Of a stretch of 64,000 bases of DNA, positions 1-10,343 are shown in pieces. The stretch comes from Viola odorata (taxonomy: Eukaryota > Streptophyta > Magnoliopsida > Malpighiales > Violaceae). The position numbers and the translations under genes were made by a program. Below the pieces are notes generated by a model. That model was not told the origin of the DNA and did no database searches. It saw only the letters and a list, made by a program, of their open reading frames with translations. Location of the stretch: assembly GCA_963691705.1 (NCBI GenBank), contig OY829544.1, positions 41,375,917 through 41,439,916 of the forward strand, in the 5' to 3' direction. Positions within the stretch are counted from its first letter, which is position 1. Each line of letters begins with the position of its first letter.

Positions 1-81
1 GCGTTTGGAGCGTACCACGTTCAAAGGAGCGTCATTCCCACCAGACGATTGACACTCAGTGTTTTCTGCCAAGGAAAGGTG

Positions 82-890
82 TTAGAACAACAAGAAAATT
101 GAAGCAATAACGCGGGAAAAGGAAAACTCACCTATAACGCACTCTTCCAAATGCCTGTACGAAGCGAATTCTTGAATTCGGAAAGAGGTGTTTATCTCTA
201 GCAAGGCGTTAGCATGAGTCAACTCACCCCTAGACAACACTACTAGATTTGCCCAGGCGGCACTAGTAATTTCTCGATTGAAGCCATCACACCACAAATG
301 AGAAGGCAGTTCGAGAGCGAAGAAACCGCTCTTCCAGTCAATCACAGTCTCCTCAAAGCCCTGAAACTTCTGCCAGAACGACTGCACTAACGCGTCATTC
401 CACCTCGGGGTGATATCGATCAGATAGTTACGACAACTCAGGCTAAAGAACTTGCAGATTAAATTGACGGATGGAGTAAAGATACCCTTCATCTCGCAAG
501 TGCGAAGGAAAGCATAAATCACACACTAAGAAGAAGGAGTATCTGGGCAGGATTAAGATCATATTAGCGCAATAATTTCTCTACAGAGGTATGAATTGGG
601 AGACGAAATCCATAAAGGAACATCTTAAAGTAAACCATTCTATACTTTCCCCACAATGGATCGTGAAGTCGCCGACCGTCCTCGGGAATGAAAGGGAAAT
701 GGTTAGGGGGAAAGAAGACACCGTGACCCTCTAATTCGGCCTTCAGAATCGTCGAACACGAGAAAATACTGGATGTTCTTTCGATTTCTGGATCTAAAGG
801 TCTCTGAAGACCCCTGGTAGCTCTAGTATGGCACATGGAGAACCAGTAAAACAAAAATCAGAACGAAAGAGGAGCAAAATACCTTGAAGA
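82..890 (-). pseudogene. Antisense accessory ORF of element A, gypsy-type transposase_28 domain, degraded
   Basis: The translation matches the N-terminal plant 'putative gypsy type transposon' domain (PF04195-like). FLYGFRLPIHTSVEKLL aligns with FFFGFQFPVHHFVAKLL of the equivalent ORF in element B (9,399-9,917), and a later block contains an aromatic/Trp-rich segment and a TSFRIQEF-type end. An in-frame TAA (about 564) and a frameshift near 525 break the reading frame. A GTGAGT splice donor on the minus strand at 131-126 directly follows the domain, at the same place as a GTAAGT donor in element B, so the gene probably continued into another exon to the left. Function in the element is unknown; it may be a Gag-like or regulatory protein. 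Confidence 0.6.
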
Positions 891-1333
891 AGAAACCGAT
901 GAATAGACTGCCGGCACCAACGAACGGTTGAAGGAATTTCCTTTGAGCAAAAGAAGAAGCAGAAAGAAAGAATAGTGGAGAAAAATTTGAAGCACGAGTA
1001 AAAGTGTAAGAAGAAAGCAGTTATTTCCTTTTAAAGGTCAAAACTCAGTAACTAAGCGACCTGTGAGAACAAAACACGCGCAAAGTAGAAAATGACAAAT
1101 GGAATGGCCTCAGAGGAATACTTATGGCTAAGCATTTATATCCTTGAAGAAAGGCGGCTAGCGATTGGAAAGTGAAGAACGGTTGCCTCGAGCGATAACT
1201 TATTGCTCAGCGTTAACTGTCTAAGGACTGTAGAAGTTAACGCGGGGTATAACAACAAGAAAGCAAGAACCAAAAACATTATTTTATTCATGATAAGCCA
1301 TACGACATCTACAATGTGCATGGCGTGTAAAGA

Positions 1334-1753
1334 TTAATCCTCGTTAGGCCAGTAAGAAGGCCAGTAGGAGTTATCTCCATCCGAAGACGGAAAGTCCTCG
1401 TCAGCGAAAGGGAAAGGCTCGTCACCCCTTTTCTCTTGACCGGGCTTTGGCGGACTTGACTCCCTCTTAGTGGCGGGAGCCGCTACCTTGACACCGACGT
1501 CGCTGGAGGAACCCCCTTCCATGAAATGACTAATGTGAGGAAATAGTTCATCGCCCCTCAAAACAGTAGGAACATAGAGATCAAAAGGCACGTTGGCTAC
1601 CTCGAAGGCCTTCCTCTTCCGCCTCTTATGAACCTTGCACCGAGCAGGTCGTCTCTTCAGACACGGTGAGGGAGGATTGTCGGAATCTGGCGAAGTCAGA
1701 GGAGTCGGTGGAGACTCACGCTCAATAACATCCATGAAATACGAATCGGCCAT
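1334..1753 (-). CDS. Antisense small ORF of element A, acidic/basic low-complexity protein (139 aa)
   Basis: An open 139-codon frame starting MADSYFMDVIERESPP and ending in a Ser/Asp/Trp-rich tail. It has a central basic cluster (KVHKRRKRKAFE) that could be a nuclear localisation signal, flanked by Pro/Ser-rich acidic stretches. I do not recognise a domain. Its place, upstream in antisense direction of the transposase_28-like segment, corresponds to the short MTGKK-starting exon in element B, so it is probably the first exon or leader ORF of the antisense accessory gene. A minus-strand CTATTTAATG sequence near 1,830 could serve as a TATA box. It could be chance coding potential, but its length and composition bias argue mildly for a real TE ORF. 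Confidence 0.4.
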   Translation of the reverse strand: MADSYFMDVIERESPPTPLTSPDSDNPPSPCLKRRPARCKVHKRRKRKAFEVANVPFDLYVPTVLRGDELFPHISHFMEGGSSSDVGVKVAAPATKRESSPPKPGQEKRGDEPFPFADEDFPSSDGDNSYWPSYWPNED

Positions 1754-2286
1754 GGAATCTTAAGAAATCTCAATGGAGAAATGTGAAGAAGAAGATGAAC
1801 AGGAAAAAGAATAAAAAACCCCCATTAAATAGTCGAAACGGAGAGGTTTTCCCCCCTTCTTGCACAATCTTTGAGAGAAATCAATGCGCTTCGAGAAGAA
1901 CGATCTTAATTACAGAATCGGATCCTGTGATCACATCTGTCAGAATTTCTCACTGATCAAGGGACACCAAAACACTGCCAAATCAGTTGATACTAAGGAG
2001 GCGGCGCGAAATTAAAGCAGAACGGTTCGTGAGAGTAACCTTCACCACCTGGCGAACAAGGTAAAACAAGCGCTACAGAAGTCCAACCAATGGCGGACTC
2101 ATTTTCAGTTGGGCTGATGTGGCACTCAACTGAAACGTCAACTGGCATATTGCAAAAAGAGATTGCAACTCAGATAGAGAAAAGACATTTTATTTATTTA
2201 TGGCCTAACGGCCCGAAGCATACATCCGTTTACATATGGAGGACATACAAAAGAAAATAAAGGGAAGCGACGACAGCAGCGAGCGG

Positions 2287-2670
2287 TCAAGCATGGGACC
2301 CAGCATCATCATCCTCTGGCAGAGTGGGGATATCCCTCAAGGCCTCCGCCACGGAGGTCATCTCGGAGGAGGAAACCCCCATGCCCTTCAAGCAGCAGTT
2401 CAGCAGGTCCTTCCTCTGCTGCAGCATGGTGATCACCACCTCGATGCGGGAGATAGTAGCAGCCAACTTTGACACATTCTCTAGAGGACTGAAATCCTCC
2501 AGAGAAGCCGCACCAAGCCTGGACTGAAGAGGAGTCAGCATCCCTTGAAGCTCTAGGACATCCTCAGAAGTCTTGATCAGTACATTCTCTAGAAAGCCGA
2601 CGTCACCATCGTTGAGGTTCTTCAGAGTGTGGGTTTTGGAAATCAAGAAGTTCTTGGTGAGACTGTCCAT
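2287..2670 (-). CDS. Antisense small helical ORF of element A (127 aa)
   Basis: A 127-codon ORF from the ATG at 2,670 (MDSLTKNFLISKTHTLKNL). The longer open frame runs upstream to 2,895, but that part overlaps the LTR border and has no protein-like character, so the internal ATG is preferred. The protein is rich in Leu/Glu/Lys heptad-like spacing (LENVLIKTSEDVLELQGMLTPL and a second helix around EVVITMLQQRKDLL), suggesting a coiled coil. It has no recognised family. It lies about 200 bp inside the 3' LTR and is antisense to the element, as in other Tat accessory ORFs. Confidence 0.4.
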   Translation of the reverse strand: MDSLTKNFLISKTHTLKNLNDGDVGFLENVLIKTSEDVLELQGMLTPLQSRLGAASLEDFSPLENVSKLAATISRIEVVITMLQQRKDLLNCCLKGMGVSSSEMTSVAEALRDIPTLPEDDDAGSHA

Positions 2671-2877
2671 GATGAAAATGCTAAGAAGAGGTACTAAAAA
2701 GATGTGAAATTTGCGTGATGGAAGTTCAAATTTATAGGCCTCAAGAAGAAGCAGTGAAAAGACGTGCTCCTCGATGATTGAGCCACCCGTTATCTCGAGG
2801 ACCGGCAAGAATAATATGGAGGCAAACTGAAGCGATAGCCCTTGGTAAACACTCGGGCTCGTTTTCAGTTGGGCTTG

Positions 2878-3368
2878 TGATAACAATAGAGGCAATTTCA
2901 GGGGTATTTCCGTCCCTACCTCAGCGTTAAGGCTGGAACACTGTAGCCCTTATCGGGCGTCTACCGCCAAGGTTGTCGCCCCTTGTCCAGTGAGGAACCC
3001 TGGGATGGTCAACATCAGCCCGGGGGGGGGGGGGTGTCTCACGCGTCATCAACTCATACGCATGGCGTTATCCCATCCCAGGTCAGCCATGACATCACTC
3101 GAGGCGTTATCTTCCCAAGATAATGCCCACCCCCTAGAGGTAACGCCCACGCTCTTCCTATAAATACCCCACCACTTAAGATGAGAGGTAAGCCTAAGAT
3201 CACTACTCGAACCTCTGCCATTTTGAAACAACCTTACTAACTTAAGCATCGGAGTGTCTACGCCGGAGCCCCCCTCCAGCGCTTTGCAGGTGTACCAGAC
3301 GGTGACTACAGTAACTCCGAGCGGCCATAATCCTCACCCCTGATTCTCCAGAAGTCTGAATCTTATCA
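2878..3368 (+). repeat. 3' LTR of element A (491 bp)
   Basis: Begins TGATAACAAT and ends ATCTTATCA, so the termini are TGATAA/TTATCA inverted repeats identical in form to the LTR of element C (17,547-18,132, other strand). The shared core includes a TATAAATA box (3,159-3,166), AGCATCGGAGTGTCTACGCC downstream of it, and a GGCGTTATC-type repeated motif in U3. A run of about 14 G residues lies at 3,019-3,032. No PBS follows, as expected for a 3' LTR. Flanking 5-mers (GCTTG left, CCACC right) differ, consistent with one LTR of a full element and not a solo LTR. Confidence 0.8.
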
Positions 3369-3645
3369 CCACCCAAAGGTCCTGACAAGCTCAGTGCATG
3401 GTGTAAGTTTGGAAAAGTTTCTTGATGAAAAATCCATGGCAATGTCGAGCCCAAGACAATAAATAAGGGCGCTACATGGGAGGCAACCCATGTTTTTATT
3501 CATTTACTTCCGTTTTTCTTTTGAATTTTTGTGAATAAGTTCAGAGGTATTTCGTTGATCCATATCTTTCACACTTTTTTCCAGAATTGCTGCAGCACGA
3601 GGAGTGCGTTCAAAATCAGAGGAAAAATCATAGCTTCGGCAGTTG

Positions 3646-3670
3646 CCTTAGCCAGTGTCTTAGCTAAGAC
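3646..3670. repeat. Palindromic doublet motif, drifted form, in element D
   Basis: Reads GCCTTAGCC, a 4-base spacer, then TCTTAGCTAAGAC. It has the same layout as the CTTGGCC-spacer-CTTGGCCAAGA doublets of element E, with GGCC drifted to AGCT. Further D copies: 5,061-5,092 (close to the E consensus), 5,214-5,264 (two palindromes) and 6,267-6,303 (palindrome plus drifted half), the last three inside the LTR. Confidence 0.65.
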
Positions 3671-4403
3671 ATTTTTCCAGAACTCACCACTCTTGGTTCC
3701 TTTAACTAAGTGAATGCAGCCCCCAGGTTCTGCAATTTATTTTTATTGTGTCTTTTTATTTCTATTTTTAGCTCCCATTTATACATTGAGGACAATGTGT
3801 CCTCTAAGTGTGGTGAGGGTATTTTTATGTGTTTTGTCTGTATATACATGCCTTTTATGTTTTTGTGTGACCTTCTTTTGTTGCGTGATTTGTTTTTGAA
3901 TCTAGGCTAAGTTAGGTGGCCTAGATTGTCTAGTTAGAGTCTGATGAATGATTTTTGTTATCTTTTTATATGTGTTTTTAGGCATATGTGTTTTGTGTTT
4001 TGTTTGAATGTTGGCAAGGTCTGGACTATGCTTGAAGCCTATCCCTTAATGTCTTAACCTTGACCTTTAGCATCCTTCACCTTGTGACCCCATAACTTAT
4101 GAGCAAGGCATTGAAATGGGTTAACATATTCAACACCGGTAAGGGTACGCGTCCTGGTACCTTTTAAACATCCATCTTGTACATGATTATGAGGTCTAGC
4201 ATTGTGTAACAAAGTTGACAAATAGAAAAGATTCCACTAAAAATATTAAGTATCCCCTTAAGAAGAAAACTAATAAGTGGTGAATGGAATTTTTGCCTTG
4301 TGTTGTCCTGGATCTGCTATGATATTCTTTCCCCATCAGGGTAGAATATTCAGAGAACTACTTTTATGCCCAGTAAGTTGCGTGCTCTTGAAAAAAATAA
4401 TAA

Positions 4404-4531
4404 TGTCTTGATATTTTTGCCTCACCAAGTGGAAATATTCAAGAAACTTTCAAAAGAGCAAAGAAAAGAAAAAAATTATATTTGTCTTGATATTTCTGCC
4501 TCACTAAGCATTAATACTCAAGAAACTTGTA
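4404..4531 (+). repeat. Two-copy direct repeat in element D non-coding region
   Basis: The segment TGTCTTGATATTTTTGCC..CAAGAAACTT at 4,404-4,450 recurs at 4,483-4,530 with a few substitutions. Both copies lie in the non-coding stretch between the pol remnant and the 3' LTR. No coding role is evident. Confidence 0.6.
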
Positions 4532-4885
4532 TCAATACTGGCATAGAAACTTTTCAGCAAGGCAAAATTAATAATGAGATGAGCAGTATGAATTAAGGGG
4601 AGAATATGGGAAGTCAGTGGTTGCCTTGTCTTGTTGAGTCTGTTATGGAATGCAAAGATGTTATGATCATGTGGAATTTGGATGTTTGGGGTGTTGAGTA
4701 GGCCATGTTCATAAGGGTTGGGATCCATTGAGAAGTATGTTGACTGCCATAGGTACGAAGGTATAAAGGGACTGGCTAAGGGTATTTTGTCTAGGATATT
4801 TGCCATTGTGTGTTTCTTTTGTTTAGAGTCTTTCTTTTGTTTTCTTAGTTTAGAGTCTAGTATGTGTGGGGGCAAGCATCGTTTA

Positions 4886-4899
4886 AGTGTGGTGAAGTT
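4886..4899 (+). promoter_or_regulatory. Polypurine tract of element D
   Basis: AAGTGTGGTGAAGTT lies immediately before the LTR start TGATTGACG. The equivalent tract in element E is GTGTGGGGAATT before TGATTAC, so this is the plus-strand primer site. Confidence 0.6.
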
Positions 4900-6548
4900 T
4901 GATTGACGTCTAATTTTATGCGTTTTTACCATCTTAAACTACCTTGTTTATGGTGAAAATTGTTCCTTTCATGTCAATCTGTCATCTTTTGAAGGAAATC
5001 TTGGATGGCTGAAGGAAGTATAGAAACACCAGTTTTTTGGGCTTGTACCAGACAGACGAGCAATCTTGGCCACAGTCTAGGCCAAGATTGCCAAACGAGA
5101 CGCGTACTGAGCGTGGACTCGAGGAATTGCTAGAGTGTGGATGACAGCTGGATTTGTGCTGGAGGAAATAAGAGAAAAGCTATCTCTGGAGAGAAAATTA
5201 GACAAACGACCAAACTTAGCTAAGACAAACCAATCTTAGCTAAGATTAACAAGATTGCCAAGAAACGTGATGAGATAGGAGTCACGGGATTTTGAGCTAA
5301 AAGAGTGGATTTGACAGCTGGAGACAGATAGAGAAGATCAGTCATGATCCAAGATTGCATCCTTATAGGGAATATCCTCTATTTGAACAAACAAATCAAA
5401 TATTTGTTTGTTTTGAATATGAACATTAGAGATTTGTCTCTATCTTTTATCTTTTTGAAGTTTTGAATTTGGAAAGGAACATGATGGGCGGGGACTCTAA
5501 CCTTGTTAAAGGTTAGGGAAGGCTGTCAATTATGGGGATCTTCCATCTTCCACTTCTGGGTTGTAAAATATTTTGCTCTGTGATAATTCATTTTGAATAT
5601 CACGGATTTAATTCCATTTTCATGTTCATCAATTATCTTTCTTCCTTAATTATTATGTCTAGCAACTAAACACCCAATTCTTTGTAAGGGTTGAGTGAGT
5701 GCACTTGTGAATCGTGAGACCAATCTGTTCTCAATATCTTGTCATTCGTAATTGATTCAAGTTCTAGTTTAACAAACCGGTTCCTATCTAGGTTAAGATC
5801 TGATCAACCTTGGGCTAGATAAAGGATTTGTAGCCAGTCGCGAAGGGGACGAGTTGAAACTGGAGTGACGCAAGTAGGCAGCTAGCTTCGCGGAAGCTAG
5901 TGGGCTTGGATCGATATAGGCCTAACCAGACTGACAATCTAGGGCTCCGAATTGGGAGCAGCTTGGCCTAGATTCTGTCTTTCCCTACACCATTGAGAAA
6001 ATGCATGTGCCTCAAGCCAGCAACCAATTGGATAAACCCTTTAACCAGCAAGGTGTCCATTGGTTAGGATCACTAGGATAGGGATCCCGTCGAGTGATTT
6101 CAAGAGGAGGAAAGTATGATTGGAAAGGTTTACCTCCCAATCTATAGCAGAGTTATGAGGGAGAAAGAGAAAATCTAAAAGTCGATGATCGAATAAATAA
6201 GGATTGCACTCACGAATTCGCCCTTACTAGGAGTTTACCCCACATTAGTTCACAACCAAACACAATCGCCAATCTTAGCTAAGATTCATTTTTGCCTAAG
6301 ATTGTCTCTTTATCTAATTTTTAACTTGTTCCTTTTTATTGCTTTGTTTATCTTAATTGCAGAAACAAAACCTCCTCAACTCCAGTGACAAGGAAGTCGA
6401 GTCATAACTACAATTTCCCGAAAGATCTCTATGGACGATCCTCTTACCATGATCTACAAGTTCCTTATGGACGAGTGATAAGTTGTATTTCTACCCCTGA
6501 ATTCGTATATTTTATACAACTAAATTTGATGCCCTCGACACGCAATCA
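4900..6548 (+). repeat. 3' LTR of element D (1,649 bp)
   Basis: Starts TGATTGACGT after a purine tract and ends CTCGACACGCAATCA, parallel to E's LTR end TTCGACGCGCGATCA. The last about 150 bp (GTGACAAGGAAGTCGAG.., GACGATCCTCTTACCAT.., GTGATAAGTTGTATTTCTAC) are clearly homologous to 34,890-35,050 on the other strand. CCTAT (6,549-6,553) follows and should be the target duplication in element B's gag. Confidence 0.8.
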
Positions 6549-6563
6549 CCTATCAATTTTTAT

Positions 6564-8093
6564 GTGTCTTCACCTTTTGTTGTAGGACCTTCACCTCTAC
6601 AGGTTGGAGGATTAAGTTCTGTTACTTTGACTAGTTCTCCAACTGATACTATTGCTACTCTTCATGCGCAAGTGAAGTATTTGACTTCTAGAGTTACTGG
6701 ATTAGTTCCACAGTCTGGGGCTGGAGGAGTTGTACCAGTTTCACCTCCCATATTTATAGCTTCAATTGTTGCAACTCATCCTATAACTACTCATCTGGAG
6801 GTACCGGTGCATGCACGTGCAACAAGTTATCATTCTGCTCATGAACGACCAAATTCCCCCGCTCCGTAAGTACCGGGAGGTCATGTCATTCCGGGAGTCA
6901 TGGAAGGATACCTTAATAATATGTAAGTCAATCCTGATGCGGTTCATCCAGGGTTCCGGAGGGATCATTCACCACAGCAAAGTAGGTGGCCTAGTATTTC
7001 ACGGCATAGAAGGAGGTCACCTCGATCTTGTTCTCCTATGAGGCGTATTCTACATAGAAGTAGGTCACCGCATCAAGAGAAACGGCGCGATTCATAAAAG
7101 AAGGAGGATGTTGATACTCAACACCCGTTGAGTTTCCGGGTCAGGCAGCATAACGTTAACCGTCACGTTAAAATTCCAACTAAATCTTATGATGGTACTA
7201 AAGATCCTGTGTCTCACTTGAACAAGGTAAAAGATTTTATCCGCTTCCAAACGGATAGTGATGCGGCTTTGTGTCAAATTTTTGTAATGTCCTTATCTGG
7301 AGTGGCCCGGTTATGGGTTGAAAGGCTTCCGCCAGGCTCTATTGATAATTTTGCTCAGTTGGAAAGTAAATTTCGTAGTAGGTCCAGTACTACTATTCCA
7401 ATTGCAAAGTCAAGTTTTGGCTGCCAAAAAGGAGGTTTTTCTAGAGGTAGAGAAGCAAATCCCTCGGTACCTCGTGTAGCAGATCCGCCCAGGGGGAGAC
7501 TTTTTGATCCGAATTTGCCTTCGCTTATCCTTCCACAGGCGGAGATCTTGGCTATTGTTCAACATCAAAAACTGCTCATCAGGTATCTGTTGCCACTACC
7601 ACCTGGGATTGTTATGGGAGTACGACCGGATGCTTTTTATCGCTTCCATAAGGCAAGGGGTCATCGTACTGATTTGTGTTGGCAATTGAAGATTGCTATT
7701 GAGCAGTTAGTGGAAGAAGGATATTTAGGAGAATTTTCTACTAAAGATAGAGGGCGAGTTACTATGCCTCAGAGGAATCATATGCCTGCAGCTTCACAAC
7801 CTGGGTCGTCTACGTCACAGGAGGTTAGAAAGATAAATGATAAGTCCAGAGAGGAGGCGATTACTTTAGATGAAAATATCCCTATGATTAATATCATAGC
7901 AGGAGGTGTTCAATCTCTCGATGATTTTCCTGATGCTAAGGTAACAGCTAAAGGCGAACGGAAGTTTGAGAAGTTCGATCCGGCTATTCGGGGAATTGAT
8001 GTTTTACACCAGATGGTGTTGTCTTTTTCGGAGGAAGATGAGAGGGGTGTTAGGTTTCCTCATAATGATGCCTTAGTGGTTACGTCTAGATAG
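6564..8093 (+). pseudogene. gag (and first codons of protease) of element B, degraded
   Basis: One reading frame carries the whole similarity to element C gag. It includes the IATLHAQVKYLTSR coiled segment, an Arg/Ser-rich stretch (7,000-7,090), the conserved core VKIPTKSYDGTKDPVSHLNK..FVMSLSGVARLW, a knuckle-like YRFHKARGHRTDLC, and EEGYLGEF. In-frame stops occur at about 6,867, 6,924 and 7,095. Between SRSSTTIPIAKS (about 7,405) and the Pro-rich region an internal deletion removes the block that in C contains FDIRRMPQETLKDFLSRF. The frame ends at the start of the retroviral-type protease region. The beginning is interrupted by the insertion of element D at 6,548/6,549. Confidence 0.75.
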
Positions 8094-8159
8094 AAAGTTG
8101 TCTTCTTCTCCTGGAGGAGTGGAAGTCCCGACAACGAGAGTGGATGAGTTTAAGCCCAA

Positions 8160-10166
8160 TTAGGGGGCAGTTGGGATGGAGGATCCTAAAGTACTTATAT
8201 TGGTTATTAGGTTATAAGCAGTAGGGGAAGCTCCCTCGATGATAGCCATTTCAAAAGAAGGAGGAACAAAATAAACCAGAGGAGATAAAGGAGAGTCCAT
8301 TTTTGTACCTGGAGGTAGGTGGGAAGGAGATAAATTTTGGGATTGCTCGGGGAGACTAGATGATGAAGAGAAGGGTGAAAAGATAATGGGTTCGATGGTA
8401 GTAGAAGTTGTTACTAGTTCCCCCATTTCTATATCGTCAATAGTAAGTTTAATCCGCTCCCCGCCATCACTTAGCTCTTCTTGTTCACCAAAAGGAGCAA
8501 CTGTAGTGGCCTTATCCGGAGGTCCTTCATTTGTATTTTCTTGGTGAAAGGTTGTAAAGAAATTATCATACTCATCCAGGTTTTCAGGGAGTGTGGATAT
8601 GTCCAAATTTATTGTAACTTCCTGCATGATAAGTAGAGAAGCATGTTGTTTTATTAAAAATATAAGAATTAAGAGGGAAAAGGTAGTTTAAAGGGTAGGC
8701 ATACCCGAGTTTTTGAGAGAAAACTTGGGGGAATATCTTGGAGAGGAGCTTCCGGCGCTTTAACATGAGTTTCCGGAGCTTCAAGATGTGCTTCCAGAGT
8801 TTCAACATGAGCTTCCGGGGGCTCAACGTGAGTTTTCGGAGCTTCAACATCTGATGTTGTTATAGCTGCCCTAAAACTTTCATCTGGAATAGCGGAAATA
8901 GAATCCAATGTTGTGGTGGCAGGAATCTCTGTATTTGTTTCTAGGTTTAATGTGTCATTTTTTGCTTGGGAGTCTGTTGCAGTGCCAGGCATATTAGTTG
9001 CTGCGCTTATTTCTCGGTCATCCGAATCTCCTGCTCCGTAGTCCTAAACGTCTGAAGGCTTGGTGAGGCTGTGGTATCGAGAGCCTTGGACGTTGAGGGT
9101 GTGGAAGAAGTTGATCCAATACCGGAAACTTTGGGATAGCCTCTTTTGCTTTTACTCTTGTTTGCGATAGCGGGACTTTTGCCTTTGGAGTCACTTTTCT
9201 TTTCTTTTTTGGAGGAGTTGTGGAAGATTCCTCCATAATGATAATTCCTTTGGAAGCAGGAGCGGCAGGTTGAGTATGAAGCCTCCGGGCGCTCCGAGCA
9301 CGTTTCCGGAGAAACTCCGGTCTCCAATTGAGATCAATGGTTATTAATATTAAATAATATTATAATATAGTATAGTAAGACAATATTTTATGAACAGACT
9401 AGGTAATAAAAGTAAATGAAAACTTACGTAATTGACACTTTGAAATTGGTAGCCTAATCGTTAGGAAACGGGTGTGGAAGGTTGTATCCAATTGAAGTAA
9501 TTGGTCGACCCAAGCACGTTCTGCATCAGGAAGGGGATCCGGTCTGACCCAATCACCTTCCGTAAGCTCACGGTTCCATCCGGATCTCCAAAGTGGGGTA
9601 GGAGAATCGATTATAAAAAATCTATCTTTCCATTTTCCTTGGGAAGAGTCAACCTTATAAAGCTTCCAGGTATAGCCCTTCAAGGAATCGTCGCTATAGC
9701 GAAGGGATATAGAAATTAAGCCCCTACGGTTGTACAAACGAAAGATATATTGCAACAGGAGAATGGTGGGAGAAATGCCTTTGGACTGGCAAAGATGGAT
9801 AAAATAATATAGGTATATAAGGGCATTTGGACTAAATTGAGCAGGATTTAAGTCGAAATCAGCCAGTAGTTTGGCTACAAAATGATGAACGGGGAATTGG
9901 AAGCCGAAGAAGAACATCTTAGTATATAAAATTCATTGGTTTCCCTCCAAAGAGTTGTTTAATCTAACCTCATTAAGGGCAATTTGGAGGGTGTAGGCTT
10001 CTAGAATTTTGGCTTCATATCTATTCAATTCTCATTGAAGAGTGTCTAAAGAGGAAATGGTTGACACAATTTCTTCAATTTCTTCTTCTCCTCTTCCTTG
10101 AGCTTTGGGAACTTTGGCAGGACTTTCATCAGATTCTATAGGGTTGATGAGTTTTTTGCCAGTCAT
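8160..10166 (-). pseudogene. Antisense accessory gene of element B, transposase_28 domain protein
   Basis: Start ATG at 10,166 (MTGKKLINPIESDESPAK), about 165 bp downstream of a minus-strand TATAAA (10,338-10,343). The frame continues with in-frame TGA at 10,032 and near 9,934 into the transposase_28-like domain (9,428-9,917: FFFGFQFPVHHFVAKLL, LCQSKGISPT, WRSGWNRELTEGDWVRPDPLPDAE). A consensus donor GTAAGT follows at 9,427. After an AT-rich about 100-bp intron-like stretch the next segment (from about 9,320) reads RKRARSARRLHTQ and then PPKKKRKVTPKAK, a textbook basic nuclear localisation motif. Farther on are a 7-aa repeat array (8,753-8,857) and an acidic tail ending at 8,160. The function is unknown. 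The intron and NLS suggest a nuclear protein expressed from its own transcript. Confidence 0.6.
8753..8857 (-). repeat. 21-bp minisatellite (5 units) encoding a 7-aa repeat
   Basis: Five tandem 21-bp units start at 8,753, 8,774, 8,795, 8,816 and 8,837 (type CGGAGCTTCAACATGAGYTTC on +). On the minus strand they encode heptads of the form VExPEAH/LEAPETH/VKAPEAP within the antisense gene of element B. The period is an exact multiple of three, so copy number can change without a frameshift. Confidence 0.8.
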
Positions 10167-10343
10167 GGTGAGTAAGATAAGGAGAGGAACGAAATGGTTG
10201 GAAATTGAGAAAATAAGAGAGGTATGTGAAAATTTTCTGGAAACAAAGAACTTGATCGGCGTAGGGAAAAAGGGAAGGTAAAGAAGATTGTAAGAAGTGG
10301 AAGAAGTAAAAGAAAATATAAAAGAATAGTGGTACAATTTATA

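Larger units (their letters stand above)
1..3368 (+). mobile_element. Element A: 3' part of a Tat-lineage Ty3/gypsy retrotransposon
   Basis: This is the right-hand end of an LTR retrotransposon whose gag-pol and 5' LTR lie left of the window. Seen: a + strand LTR (2,878-3,368) preceded by minus-strand ORFs (82-2,670), including a gypsy-type 'transposase_28' domain. Accessory ORFs antisense to the element between pol and the 3' LTR are known in the Tat lineage, and the LTR closely resembles that of element C, whose pol is clearly Tat. The flank after the LTR (from 3,369) resembles the post-integrase region of an Athila-like element, so A is inferred to be inserted in element D. The expected 5-bp duplicate of CCACC should precede A's 5' LTR outside the window. 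Confidence 0.75.
3369..6548 (+). mobile_element. Element D: 3' fragment of an Athila-like Ty3/gypsy retrotransposon
   Basis: Recognised by homology to element E read on its sense strand: the post-pol block AAATAAGGGCGCT..GGGAGGCAACCC (3,452-3,490, compare 27,780-27,815), the GAGGACAATGTGTCCT box (3,789-3,806, compare 25,400-25,420), the GGGGGCAAGCAT..TTTAAGTGTGG box before the LTR (4,868-4,893, compare 24,665-24,705) and a 1.65-kb 3' LTR (4,900-6,548). The 5' part (LTR, gag, most of pol) is not here and is inferred to lie left of element A. No long ORF corresponding to E's extra ORF is present between pol remnant and LTR; this 1.4-kb stretch is non-coding. Confidence 0.75.

Noticed and set aside
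2878..3368. A solo LTR
   Set aside because: Flanking 5-mers differ (GCTTG/CCACC), and antisense ORFs typical of the Tat 3' region precede it, so it is a 3' LTR of an element that starts outside the window.
3710..4932. Several 60-140-aa open frames on both strands in element D
   Set aside because: They overlap in conflicting frames in AT-rich non-coding retrotransposon DNA conserved only at nucleotide level with element E.
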